From Solitalea koreensis (GTDB taxonomy: Bacteria; Bacteroidota; Bacteroidia; Sphingobacteriales; Sphingobacteriaceae): 64,000 nt of DNA. The notes below the pieces were generated by a model, which was not told the DNA's origin, did no database searches, and was given only the letters and a program-made list of their open reading frames with translations. The stretch's first letter is position 1. Every line of letters begins with the position of its first letter. Made by a program: the position numbers and the translations under genes. Of the stretch, positions 23,524 through 32,847 are shown piece after piece. The DNA lies in contig NZ_FXSZ01000002.1 in the NCBI RefSeq assembly GCF_900182575.1, positions 372,001-436,000 on the forward strand, in the 5' to 3' direction.

Positions 23524-26500
23524 ATGGTCGCTCATAAATCTCAAGTATTTCACACCTCCAACCCTAAAAGGTGGAACCGTTTCTTATGGATGGTCCGCAT
23601 GCTCCTATTCACCCTAGTATGTATGGCTATCGTTTTCACAATTGCATTACTTCGAAACTCGAGTACCGAGGTGCCAAAACTTGCTAATAAAAACTTAATC
23701 TATAAGAAGATTTTAAATCCTGATGATCCAATCATTTTTAAAAATGATCAAAATATCTCCTATAAAAACATGAAAAATGTTTTGTTGGACAGTAAACCGA
23801 AATCCGTAAAAGCCCAGGGACACAAAAAAACTTCAGTGAAAAAAAAGCCTGCTATCAGAGCCGGATTTTATGTAAACTGGGACGCTCAATCATTCACTTC
23901 ATTACGAAATCATATTGACCAAATGAATATGATTTTACCAGAATGGTTTTTTGTTACCGATACATCCGATATTGTACAATCAAAAATTGATCAAAAAGCT
24001 CTTAAGCTGATTCAGCAACATAAGGTTCCAATTGTTGCAATGTTATCTAACTTCACCAATGAACAATGGAATGGTAAAAACGTACACCGAATCATTGCAA
24101 CGCCTCAAAGTCGAGCACGTTTTATTAATAGCGTAATTGGCGTACTTAGCAAAAACAAACTTCAGGGAATTAATGTAGACTTTGAAGAATTGACCGAAAC
24201 TACGGACGAAAAGCTAATTCAATTTCAACGTGAGTTATATAATGCTTTGCACAGCCATGGCTATATAGTTTCTCAAGATATCGCACCTAATAACGAAGAT
24301 TATAACTTACAAGTAGCTTCCATTTATAATGATTACTTGTTCATCATGGCCTATGACCAACATTTCGCCACCAGTCGACCCGGCCCAATTGCTGAACAAA
24401 AATGGGTTGAAAACATAATAGATCAATTCGGACAAGTAGTACCCCAAGAAAAAATGGTGCTATGTCTGGCTGCTTATGGTTACGATTGGCCTAAAGACGG
24501 AGAAGCTGCTGATGTTACTTATCAGGAAGCGTTAACAACTGCTGCCGAATCAGAAGGAAAAATAAAATTCGACAACAATAATTATAACCTTAGTTATACA
24601 TATTTCGACGATGCGGATGTGCCTCATTCTGTATTCTTCACCGATGCTGCCACGAACTATAATACCATGAAAGTGGCCGATCAATCAGGACTTGCAGGAG
24701 TTTCATTGTGGAGGTTAGGCTCGGAAGATCCACGAATTTGGAGTTTTTATAAAAAAGATATTTCTTCTGATAGTACCAAAAGTGGTCTGAATATGACTGC
24801 AATGCAACATGTTCATGCAGTTAGCGACATTGACTATATTGGAGAAGGTGAAGTTTTGGATATTTTAAGCTATCCAACAGAAGGTCAAATTAATTTAACA
24901 TATAATATTAAAGATCAATTAATTACAGAACAACAATACATCACTTTACCAACATCCTATGTGGTAAAAAAATTCGGAAAAGGTGAAAAAGAAATAATTC
25001 TCTCATTCGACGATGGTCCTGATGAGCGTTATACCCCACAAATTCTTGATATCCTAAAAAAAGAACATATCCCGGCCACGTTCTTTGTTATCGGACAAAA
25101 TGCCGAAAACAACATTCCTCTTTTAAAAACCATTTATAAAGATGGTTATGAAATAGGCAATCATTCATTTACCCATCCCAATATGGCTGAAATTAGTCCT
25201 GAACGCCAACGTTTGGAAATGAATTCAACACGCCGTTTAATAGAATGCATTACGGGCCACTCGACCGTGTTATTCCGTCCTCCTTTCAACGCTGATGCCG
25301 AACCCCAAACCTACGCGGAGATTGAGCCGGTAGCAATGAGTAAAAAGGATAATTATTTAACCATTGGAGAATCAATAGATCCACGCGACTGGGAAGCTGG
25401 CGTAACAGCTGATACCATTTTTAAACGCGTGGTTGAACAACAAAACCTCGGAAGTATTATTCTTCTGCATGATTCAGGTGGAAATCGGAATGCAACCATT
25501 GAGGCTTTGCCGAAAATTATTCATTACTTTAAGAATAAAGGCTATAAATTCATCACTGTATCCCAATTAGTTGGAAAGAAACGCGATGATTTAATGCCGG
25601 TAATTAGCAATTCGAAAGACTTATTACTTTCAAAGGTAAATTACGTTGTAGCAATGGTCATGTTCTATTTTGAACATACTGTTGAGGCAGTGTTTATTTT
25701 GGGGATTATTTTTTCGGTTGTTCGCATGCTATTAATAGGAATATTAGCCTATATACAGAAACGAAAAAGAAAATCAGAAGTATTGTCTTCAGCAACTCCA
25801 AAGGTGAGCATTATTGTTCCTGCTTATAATGAAGAAGTCAATGCTGTTAATACCATTAACAATCTACTAAAAAGTACCTATCCGGACTTTGAAGTCATTT
25901 TCGTTGATGACGGTTCAAAAGACAACACCTACAACAAAGTTTGGGAAGCTTTCGCGAATAATAATGTGGTGAAAGTGCTCACAAAACATAATGGCGGAAA
26001 AGCTTCGGCATTAAACTATGGAATCACCCAGGCAAGATCCGAATATGTCATCTGTATAGACGCTGATACACAATTGCAATACAACGCTATTGGTGAGTTG
26101 ATGAAAAAATTTGTAAACGAAACAATAATTGCTGTGGCCGGAAACGTTAAAGTAGGTAATCAGATAAATATTCTTACCGCATGGCAATCGATTGAATACA
26201 TTACCGCTCAAAATTTTGATCGAAGGGCATTTGATTTACTAAATGGAATTACCGTAATTCCGGGAGCTATCGGGGCCTTCAGAAAAGATTCAATTAATAA
26301 AGCCGGAATGTTTACTACCGATACCATGGCCGAAGATTGCGACCTTACCATTCGTTTATTGAAAAATGGTGGAAAAGTTGTGTATACACCCGATGCTATT
26401 GCTGTTACGGAGGCCCCGGAATCAATCAAAATGTTCATACAACAACGTTTCCGTTGGACATACGGGATTATGCAGTCATTTTGGAAACATCGTAACCTGT

Positions 26501-26871
26501 GTTTTAATCCTCGCTATCGTTCATTAGGAATGATTGCGCTTCCAAATGTATTGATCTTCCAATTGCTGTTACCAATTGCTTCACCTTTGGCCGATTTATT
26601 AATGCTTTATGCATTATTGAGTGGAGGAGTATCATTTGTATTAGGGTATTACCTGATGTTTATTTTTGTTGATGCTATTGGAGCCGCAATTGCCTTTTCA
26701 TTTGAAAAAGAAAATATAGCTAAACTTTGGTTGTTAATTCCTCAGCGCTTTTTCTATCGCCAGCTCATGTATTACATCTTATTTAAAGCTATACTTCAAG
26801 CCATCAGAGGCGAAATGATAAACTGGGGCGTATTAAAACGTACGGGAAATGTAGAACTAAAGCAAGTTTAG
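23524..26871 (+). CDS. Three-domain GH18 - polysaccharide deacetylase - GT2 fusion
   Basis: The 1115-residue membrane protein starts with a transmembrane anchor (about residues 24-45). Next is a GH18-like barrel (about 115-420) where the usual DGxDxDxE motif reads QGINVDFEEL (about 218-227): Glu and one Asp are kept. Then comes a NodB deacetylase domain with SFDDGPDERYTP (about 494), NHSFTHPN, RPPFNADAE and ILLHDSGG. A second membrane segment (about 705-745) leads to a GT2 domain with VSIIVPAYNEE (about 761), IDADTQL (about 845), MAEDCDLT (about 936) and QQRFRW (about 973), followed by membrane helices. This layout matches synthesis or processing of a poly-N-acetylhexosamine-type exopolysaccharide. 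It is a single gene, not a PUL member. Confidence 0.92.
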   Translation: MVAHKSQVFHTSNPKRWNRFLWMVRMLLFTLVCMAIVFTIALLRNSSTEVPKLANKNLIYKKILNPDDPIIFKNDQNISYKNMKNVLLDSKPKSVKAQGHKKTSVKKKPAIRAGFYVNWDAQSFTSLRNHIDQMNMILPEWFFVTDTSDIVQSKIDQKALKLIQQHKVPIVAMLSNFTNEQWNGKNVHRIIATPQSRARFINSVIGVLSKNKLQGINVDFEELTETTDEKLIQFQRELYNALHSHGYIVSQDIAPNNEDYNLQVASIYNDYLFIMAYDQHFATSRPGPIAEQKWVENIIDQFGQVVPQEKMVLCLAAYGYDWPKDGEAADVTYQEALTTAAESEGKIKFDNNNYNLSYTYFDDADVPHSVFFTDAATNYNTMKVADQSGLAGVSLWRLGSEDPRIWSFYKKDISSDSTKSGLNMTAMQHVHAVSDIDYIGEGEVLDILSYPTEGQINLTYNIKDQLITEQQYITLPTSYVVKKFGKGEKEIILSFDDGPDERYTPQILDILKKEHIPATFFVIGQNAENNIPLLKTIYKDGYEIGNHSFTHPNMAEISPERQRLEMNSTRRLIECITGHSTVLFRPPFNADAEPQTYAEIEPVAMSKKDNYLTIGESIDPRDWEAGVTADTIFKRVVEQQNLGSIILLHDSGGNRNATIEALPKIIHYFKNKGYKFITVSQLVGKKRDDLMPVISNSKDLLLSKVNYVVAMVMFYFEHTVEAVFILGIIFSVVRMLLIGILAYIQKRKRKSEVLSSATPKVSIIVPAYNEEVNAVNTINNLLKSTYPDFEVIFVDDGSKDNTYNKVWEAFANNNVVKVLTKHNGGKASALNYGITQARSEYVICIDADTQLQYNAIGELMKKFVNETIIAVAGNVKVGNQINILTAWQSIEYITAQNFDRRAFDLLNGITVIPGAIGAFRKDSINKAGMFTTDTMAEDCDLTIRLLKNGGKVVYTPDAIAVTEAPESIKMFIQQRFRWTYGIMQSFWKHRNLCFNPRYRSLGMIALPNVLIFQLLLPIASPLADLLMLYALLSGGVSFVLGYYLMFIFVDAIGAAIAFSFEKENIAKLWLLIPQRFFYRQLMYYILFKAILQAIRGEMINWGVLKRTGNVELKQV

Positions 26872-27022
26872 AGCTCATTTTGAATAACTAATTCACTCAA
26901 AAAATAGTTAATTAAAAAAAGTTTGAAATTTAATAGTCTGTCAATGAATAGTCTAGTCATTTATAGTTCATACCGACCTCAAAATAATTTGGAGGTATGG
27001 TCCGAATTTGTACTTTTGTGAC

Positions 27023-27107
27023 GGAAAGTTGGCAGAGTGGTCGAATGCGGCGGTCTTGAAAACCGTTGACTGTAACAGGTCCGGGGGTTCGAATCCCTCA
27101 CTTTCCG
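27023..27107 (+). tRNA. tRNA-Ser (anticodon UGA)
   Basis: The acceptor stem GGAAAGT (27023-27029) pairs with ACTTTCC (27100-27106), G at 27107 being the discriminator. The anticodon loop CTTGAAA reads TGA at 27057-27059, closed by GCGGT/ACCGT. A long variable arm follows, as expected for Ser, and the T-loop is GGTTCGAATCC. CCA is not encoded. Confidence 0.95.
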
Positions 27108-27128
27108 CGGAATTAAAATATCAAAAAA

Positions 27129-27169
27129 CCAAAAATGCCTGTAAAATGTATGTTTACAGGCATTTTTGG
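27129..27169. terminator. Terminator after tRNA-Ser
   Basis: CCAAAAATGCCTGTAAA (27129-27145) pairs perfectly with TTTACAGGCATTTTTGG (27153-27169), a 17-bp stem. It separates the tRNA from the GH2 gene. Confidence 0.8.
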
Positions 27170-27273
27170 CTTAGCAACCTACCCAATTAACTCCAGTCAT
27201 CCTTAAGAGTATTTTTATTAATCAACAACCCTCATTTAGTATGAACACGGCTTTTTCTATTCGTTAATGGTTA

Positions 27274-30216
27274 TTAATTCGGTAAAGAAAGAGGCAAACC
27301 GTACAACTCAATGTCGCCAATTGCAGCTTTGCTCCTTTCCGGCAGCACCTCAGGTAGTTTCATTTTGATGTAACGGACCTGTGTTGCTTCATAAAATACA
27401 GGCTTATAGTCTTGACCTGATACTCTCCTTTCGCTAATCAGATCCACCCAATTGATACCGTCAGAAGATCCTTGAAGGGAATAGGTGTACCAGTCACTGT
27501 CCTTACCCCATATGATCCGACTTCCCAATAAACCGAAAGGTTTGCCTAAATCTATTTTCAATTCAATAGGTAGCTTATCGCTAAATGTTCTCCAAATAGT
27601 GCGGGGATTGCCATCTGCTAATTTCTCGAGTCCATCCCGGCCTCCGTCCAACAGTGAAAACATGTCAGCAGAAAGTTTAATAACAGGCTGCTTGACAGCT
27701 ATTTCATTAACACTCACAGAATCGTTTGTTCCACTCTCTTGCTGCCATTTTACGTGTTCGCCATCTGCTAAACAAATACCATTAAACGGCAATGATTGAA
27801 AACTGATATTTGCTGATTTAAGTCCAGGACTTGTAGCGTTTACTGTTATCTTTCCGGACTTGTCAGTAGTACGAATAATTCCATAACCTATACCTCCCTC
27901 AGCTTGTTGGTTAGCGACATTAACTCGAGGATCATGAGCTCCAATTAGAGTCCCTTCTCCCGATACTGACAAATTCAGTTCATAGGATTGCAAAGGGGCA
28001 ACATTACTAACTACCGTTCCATTTTTATCACAAACTTTGATATAAACCGGAATCATATCCGAACCATTGGCAACTGTCTGAATACCGCGATCGGCTATTT
28101 CAATTTCAAGATGATCAGGCGTTTCCGGAGTTTTAACACTATAGGAGCATACCACTTTTCCATCAATTATTCCCTCTGCCTTTAATTCGCCCGGCTCATA
28201 ATTGCCTGCACTAAATCGATAATAAGGACTGCCGTCTTTGGCTGCTACAAAAGAGGCCGTAGGGCTATTGCCAGCTCTAGTTTGTTCTCCTATTAATTTG
28301 CTATTCCTGTAAAGCTTTACCTTATCGCAATTAGAAAATACTACCAATGCAGAGTCTAAATCGGGCCGATTATTATAGCTGGCAATAAAAACCATGGGGC
28401 CATATACCGGATTACGGGCATCTTGCATAGCCTGCAGCTGATAGTAGCCAAACTTTTCGTAGCGATCGATATCCACCACTCCACTAAACGCCGTAACCGC
28501 ATCTGAGCCACGTGTATAATCGTTATAGGTCCATAAGAAATAGCCACCAATACGCTCATTAGCATCCAGGCGGGCATGATCCCAATATCCACCTTCATCT
28601 TCGAGCATAGTACCATTCAGAGCCTTTTGTCGCAACACACACTGGTTAAGTAGCCCTTTAGATGTGTACATACGGGAGGCACGCAAGCCATTTTCCTTTT
28701 GAGGATCCGCAATCCAAGTATCACCCCATTCTCGCGTCAATGAGGGCATCGTTGGCATGGGGTCTGTTCCGTCTTCGTTAATTACTTTATAACTTACGTC
28801 GTAATATTTTCTTCCTTTGGCAAAGAAATCATCGGCAGTAAACATTTGGTCATTAGGCATTTCCTCATGAGCAATGCGAACAGCTTCTTTCGCCCAATAA
28901 TCAGGCGTTGGAGATTCATTTAAAGATGTTTCCCATAAGAATACAGAAGGATGATTTCGATCGCGTCGAACCATTTCACGAATTTGCTGAAATGACCGGG
29001 CAACAAAAACCGAATCTTTACTGAAAAACTGCCAACCTGGCTCGCATTCGATCACCAGCAATCCCAATTGATCACAAGCATCCAAAAAAGACGGCGATTG
29101 GGGATAATGCGAAGCCCTTACGGCATTGAAACCGCCCTTTTTTATTTGCAAGGCATCGCGCCATTGCATAGAATTGGAAGCCGCATCACCAATATTCTGA
29201 TAACTCTGATGACGGTTGGCTCCACGCAAATAGAGCTTCTCACCGTTAATATAAAATCCATCAGCTTTTCCAGCCGGCGATTTAAACGAAATAGTTCTGA
29301 TCCCTATGGGTGTAGTTTTAAGGTCGACCAAATCCTTTCCGTTATAAACTCTTGATTCAAGTTGATATAAATAAGGGTGATCAGGATGCCATAAGGAAGG
29401 TTTTTTCACCACTAAATCTTGAACATACTCTTGATCAGAATTGGCAGTCAGGGTTCCTTTTGAATTGACAGAAGCCACTTCCTGCCCCGATTTATCCTTA
29501 ATGGCCGTAATGAGGGTAAGGCTTGCATTATCATTGCAGCGATTAACAATATGTGTTTTAATGTTAACCTCTGCCCTTTGCTTTTCAACTTTTGGGAAGG
29601 TAACAAATACACCCCCACCCGCAATTTTATCGGTTTCAAGTGGATCTGAAATATACAATTTATTGCTAATGACTAAAGTTACATCACGGTAAATGCCCCC
29701 ATAGTAATTAAAATCCAATTTTGCCTGAGCTTTGCCAGGCGGCGTGAAAGGATCATCCATGTTAGAGACCCGAACAGCAAGTACATTGTTTTTCTCAAAC
29801 TTTACCTTTTCCGTTATATCCACCACGAACCCTAAATAGCCGCCGAAATGTTCGTTAACTTTTTCACCATTCAGAAACACCTCACAGTTTTTTTGCACGC
29901 CCTCAAAGTTCACAGTGATACGTTTGCCTTGATCAGACTTTTTAAGCTTAAAATAGCGGCGATACCAAGCAATACCCTGATAATTGCGATTTCCGCCATT
30001 GTGTTTTTTCTCAAGCCGCATGGTATGCGGTATGCTCACCTCTGTCCAGTTTTTATCATCATAATTTATTGCTTCGGCACCTATTGCATCTCCTCTGTAA
30101 AAGGCCCAATTGGTATTAAAGTTAAAAACACGTCTTACGGATTCACTCTGACATAGAGCACTTTGCACTATGCAAAAGCAAAAAGTTAGTATAAAAAACA
30201 AACGAATCATTTTCAA
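27274..30216 (-). CDS. Secreted GH2 beta-galactosidase-like enzyme
   Basis: The 980-residue protein has a signal peptide (about 1-22). The GH2 sugar-binding domain follows (SIPHTMRLEKKHNGG and QGIAWYRRYFKL, about 60-95), then the immunoglobulin-like and TIM-barrel domains. The acid/base Glu is in FLWETSLNESP (about residue 435), and EDEGGYWD near residue 540 is a nucleophile candidate. DUF4982-like and Ig-like domains follow, and the C-terminus (about 850-975, FSDKLPIELKIDLGKPFGLLG) looks like an F5/8 discoidin carbohydrate-binding domain. Beta-galactosidase or beta-glucuronidase cannot be told apart. It leads the minus-strand PUL block. Confidence 0.9.
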   Translation of the reverse strand: MKMIRLFFILTFCFCIVQSALCQSESVRRVFNFNTNWAFYRGDAIGAEAINYDDKNWTEVSIPHTMRLEKKHNGGNRNYQGIAWYRRYFKLKKSDQGKRITVNFEGVQKNCEVFLNGEKVNEHFGGYLGFVVDITEKVKFEKNNVLAVRVSNMDDPFTPPGKAQAKLDFNYYGGIYRDVTLVISNKLYISDPLETDKIAGGGVFVTFPKVEKQRAEVNIKTHIVNRCNDNASLTLITAIKDKSGQEVASVNSKGTLTANSDQEYVQDLVVKKPSLWHPDHPYLYQLESRVYNGKDLVDLKTTPIGIRTISFKSPAGKADGFYINGEKLYLRGANRHQSYQNIGDAASNSMQWRDALQIKKGGFNAVRASHYPQSPSFLDACDQLGLLVIECEPGWQFFSKDSVFVARSFQQIREMVRRDRNHPSVFLWETSLNESPTPDYWAKEAVRIAHEEMPNDQMFTADDFFAKGRKYYDVSYKVINEDGTDPMPTMPSLTREWGDTWIADPQKENGLRASRMYTSKGLLNQCVLRQKALNGTMLEDEGGYWDHARLDANERIGGYFLWTYNDYTRGSDAVTAFSGVVDIDRYEKFGYYQLQAMQDARNPVYGPMVFIASYNNRPDLDSALVVFSNCDKVKLYRNSKLIGEQTRAGNSPTASFVAAKDGSPYYRFSAGNYEPGELKAEGIIDGKVVCSYSVKTPETPDHLEIEIADRGIQTVANGSDMIPVYIKVCDKNGTVVSNVAPLQSYELNLSVSGEGTLIGAHDPRVNVANQQAEGGIGYGIIRTTDKSGKITVNATSPGLKSANISFQSLPFNGICLADGEHVKWQQESGTNDSVSVNEIAVKQPVIKLSADMFSLLDGGRDGLEKLADGNPRTIWRTFSDKLPIELKIDLGKPFGLLGSRIIWGKDSDWYTYSLQGSSDGINWVDLISERRVSGQDYKPVFYEATQVRYIKMKLPEVLPERSKAAIGDIELYGLPLSLPN

Positions 30217-30250
30217 TTATTTTATTACAATCAAGCCAACGCAACACTAC

Positions 30251-32791
30251 TTATATCCCAGCATCCGTATCTCGCATCATTTTCGATTTTTTTTCCGGAA
30301 CCTTCTTTGCTTCAATTTGTTTTTGAGAAAGCTGGCCGGTAACAAAAAAGCTTTTTTGCAATCTGATATCATCATACGATGCACCAATCATTAACCTGAA
30401 CTCTCCCGGTTCCACCACAATTTTATTATCAGCATTGATCAGTACCAGGTCATCGGAAACAATTTTAAACTGTACCCATTTCGATTCACCCGACTTCAAA
30501 TGAATTCGGTCAAACCCTCGCAATTGTTTTTCATAAGTTGTAGTAGAGCTGATTACATCGTTAATGTATAACTGCACAATTTCATCGCCTTCCACAGCAC
30601 CGGTATTCGTTATTTTACAGCTAACAGTAATATTACCCGTTTTACTTTTTATACTGTCAACTGCAATGCTGTCGTATGCAAATTTTGTATATGACAACCC
30701 GTATCCAAAGCAATACAAAAGACCTTTATTAGCAACCGAATAATTATCCATGGGTTCCCAATTGGCATGCGGTTTTGCTGGAACATTGAATGGCAACTGA
30801 CCAACAGATTTTACCCATGTTCCATTTAGTTTACCACCGGGATTATATTCACCTTTCAACGCTTCTGCAATGGCTAATCCCCCTTGGGCTCCGGGATACG
30901 GGGCACTCAAAATTGCTTTACAATATTTGTTTGCAAAATTGATGGTAGAAGGTCTTCCCCACACTAAAACTAAAATGACAGGCTTATTGGTTTTTACAAG
31001 GGCTTCCAGCAATTGTTCCTGATGCCCGGGTAAATCTAAACTGCTTCGGGTACGGCTTTCTCCTGATGTGCTTGTTCCATCGCCCAGTACAACCACAACA
31101 GCATCACTTTGCGAGGCGATGTCTACAGCTTCCTGTATGGATTTTTTTTCTTTGGTTGATAAAGTGTCTGGCATTAATTCATTTTCAGGCCATCCTTTTG
31201 AAACAAGATCAATTCCTTTTGCATATTTAATTTCAACATGATCGTTTTTATATACGTTTTTTAACCCATCATACACACTGGTAAATGTATAATCCATTGG
31301 TCCGTAATGCGTTGGCACATAATTATTACTATTTGCATTCGGGCCAATTAAAGCAATTTTTTTGAAGTTATTTTTTAACGGCAGAATGCTGTTATCATTT
31401 TTCATCAACACTAAACATTCTCTTGATGCACGCAATGCAATATCCAAATGCTCCTTCCCGGCAACGGTCTTTTCTGCTTCGGCTGGATTGCCCGAGTAAG
31501 GCTCATCAAACAATCCTATCCAAAATTTAACGTACAACACATTGCGCACCAGCTCATCGATTCGCTGAACAGGAATTCTTCCTTCCTTCACCAGGCTTCT
31601 GATGTTATTAATATATTCATCCGGTATATCGAAATCGGTTCTTACATTTAATCCCGCCTTAAGCGCAAGCAAACAGGCTTCTTTATGATCAGCTGCAACT
31701 TTGTGAATATCAGAAAGGCGTTCGATAGAATAACTGTCGGAAACAACATATCCTTTAAAACCCATTTCCTTTCTAAGCTTTGTAGTCAGATAAAAATAAT
31801 TACCTGCCATAGGCACACCATTGTAATCGTTATAGGAACTCATTACCCCCAAAGCACCTGCTTCCTGAAACACTTTTCGAAAAGGGTACTCATGAATGTA
31901 ATACATTTCTGATGGAGTGATATGTGGATCGGTACGTGCATCCCACTGGCGGGCACCTTTAGTGTCGCCATAGCCAACATAATGCTTGGGTGTAGAAACA
32001 ACACGCTCTGACTGGATTCCCTTTGCCATTGCCACTCCCATAAGTGCAACCAGGAAAGGATCTTCACCAAGAACACCTTCCCATCTTCCCCAGCGCTGAT
32101 CTCTAACTACATCCAGGATGGGTGCGTAAATATTAGTATAGCCCAGTGCGCGGGCTTCTTTGCCCTCTACTTTTCCCTGCTCAAATGCAAGCTCTTTATC
32201 CCAGGTGCAACCTAAGGCATTCATGGACGGAAAACTGGTAGCATGTCGAGCGCATAATCCACGGATCCCTTCATTAGTGAAATCTACCGGAATGCCAAGC
32301 CGCGTATATTCAACAAAAAAACGTTGGGTTTCCTTCAATGCCACTGCATTATTAAAAGGCGTTTCATTTTCCTTTATTCGTGGCGTGTTGTTGATATGCT
32401 CATCGATATTGGCAATCCCATCTTTCAAAATCAGCTGTTTCCAGGCAGCCGTGGGCAAACTGTCTTTGAGAACCTTTCCATGCCCATAATAGGTAGCCAA
32501 CTGACAGGTTTTTTCTTCCAGTGTCATTTGTGCAAGCAAATTCTCGATACGCTTTTCTATCGGCTGCGCCGGATCTTCATAAATATCTTTCTTGTTATTC
32601 TTATTGAAGTCAATCCAACCTTGTTTATAAATGTTATTTTTAGGAGGATATGGATTGGACTGTTGTGAAAACGCATTAACACCATAAAGCATCAGTATAA
32701 ATACTGAAAACGATTTTGAAAGCATCCTAAAGATGAATGAATCGATTTTACTTTGATTAGCGGTTTGGATATTGCTAACTTTTTTAAACAT
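30251..32791 (-). CDS. Secreted GH3 beta-glycosidase
   Basis: The 846-residue GH3 enzyme has two possible starts; the Met at 32725 gives a clean signal peptide (MLSKSFSVFILMLYGVNAFS). The two-domain GH3 fold is clear: GVSTPKHYVGYGD-like and GVMSSYNDYNGVP motifs, nucleophile Asp in VVSDSYSIERL (about residue 352), then the second domain starting at IALIGPNANSNN and ending with an fn3-like domain (GEFRLMIGASYDDI). Substrate could be beta-glucoside, beta-xyloside or similar. It is 34 bases upstream of GH2, same strand. Confidence 0.92.
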   Translation of the reverse strand: MFKKVSNIQTANQSKIDSFIFRMLSKSFSVFILMLYGVNAFSQQSNPYPPKNNIYKQGWIDFNKNNKKDIYEDPAQPIEKRIENLLAQMTLEEKTCQLATYYGHGKVLKDSLPTAAWKQLILKDGIANIDEHINNTPRIKENETPFNNAVALKETQRFFVEYTRLGIPVDFTNEGIRGLCARHATSFPSMNALGCTWDKELAFEQGKVEGKEARALGYTNIYAPILDVVRDQRWGRWEGVLGEDPFLVALMGVAMAKGIQSERVVSTPKHYVGYGDTKGARQWDARTDPHITPSEMYYIHEYPFRKVFQEAGALGVMSSYNDYNGVPMAGNYFYLTTKLRKEMGFKGYVVSDSYSIERLSDIHKVAADHKEACLLALKAGLNVRTDFDIPDEYINNIRSLVKEGRIPVQRIDELVRNVLYVKFWIGLFDEPYSGNPAEAEKTVAGKEHLDIALRASRECLVLMKNDNSILPLKNNFKKIALIGPNANSNNYVPTHYGPMDYTFTSVYDGLKNVYKNDHVEIKYAKGIDLVSKGWPENELMPDTLSTKEKKSIQEAVDIASQSDAVVVVLGDGTSTSGESRTRSSLDLPGHQEQLLEALVKTNKPVILVLVWGRPSTINFANKYCKAILSAPYPGAQGGLAIAEALKGEYNPGGKLNGTWVKSVGQLPFNVPAKPHANWEPMDNYSVANKGLLYCFGYGLSYTKFAYDSIAVDSIKSKTGNITVSCKITNTGAVEGDEIVQLYINDVISSTTTYEKQLRGFDRIHLKSGESKWVQFKIVSDDLVLINADNKIVVEPGEFRLMIGASYDDIRLQKSFFVTGQLSQKQIEAKKVPEKKSKMMRDTDAGI

Positions 32792-32847
32792 TAGGTTACG
32801 GGTTAATTCTTTTTAGATTGATATTGGTGTTATGATATAATGAAAGG

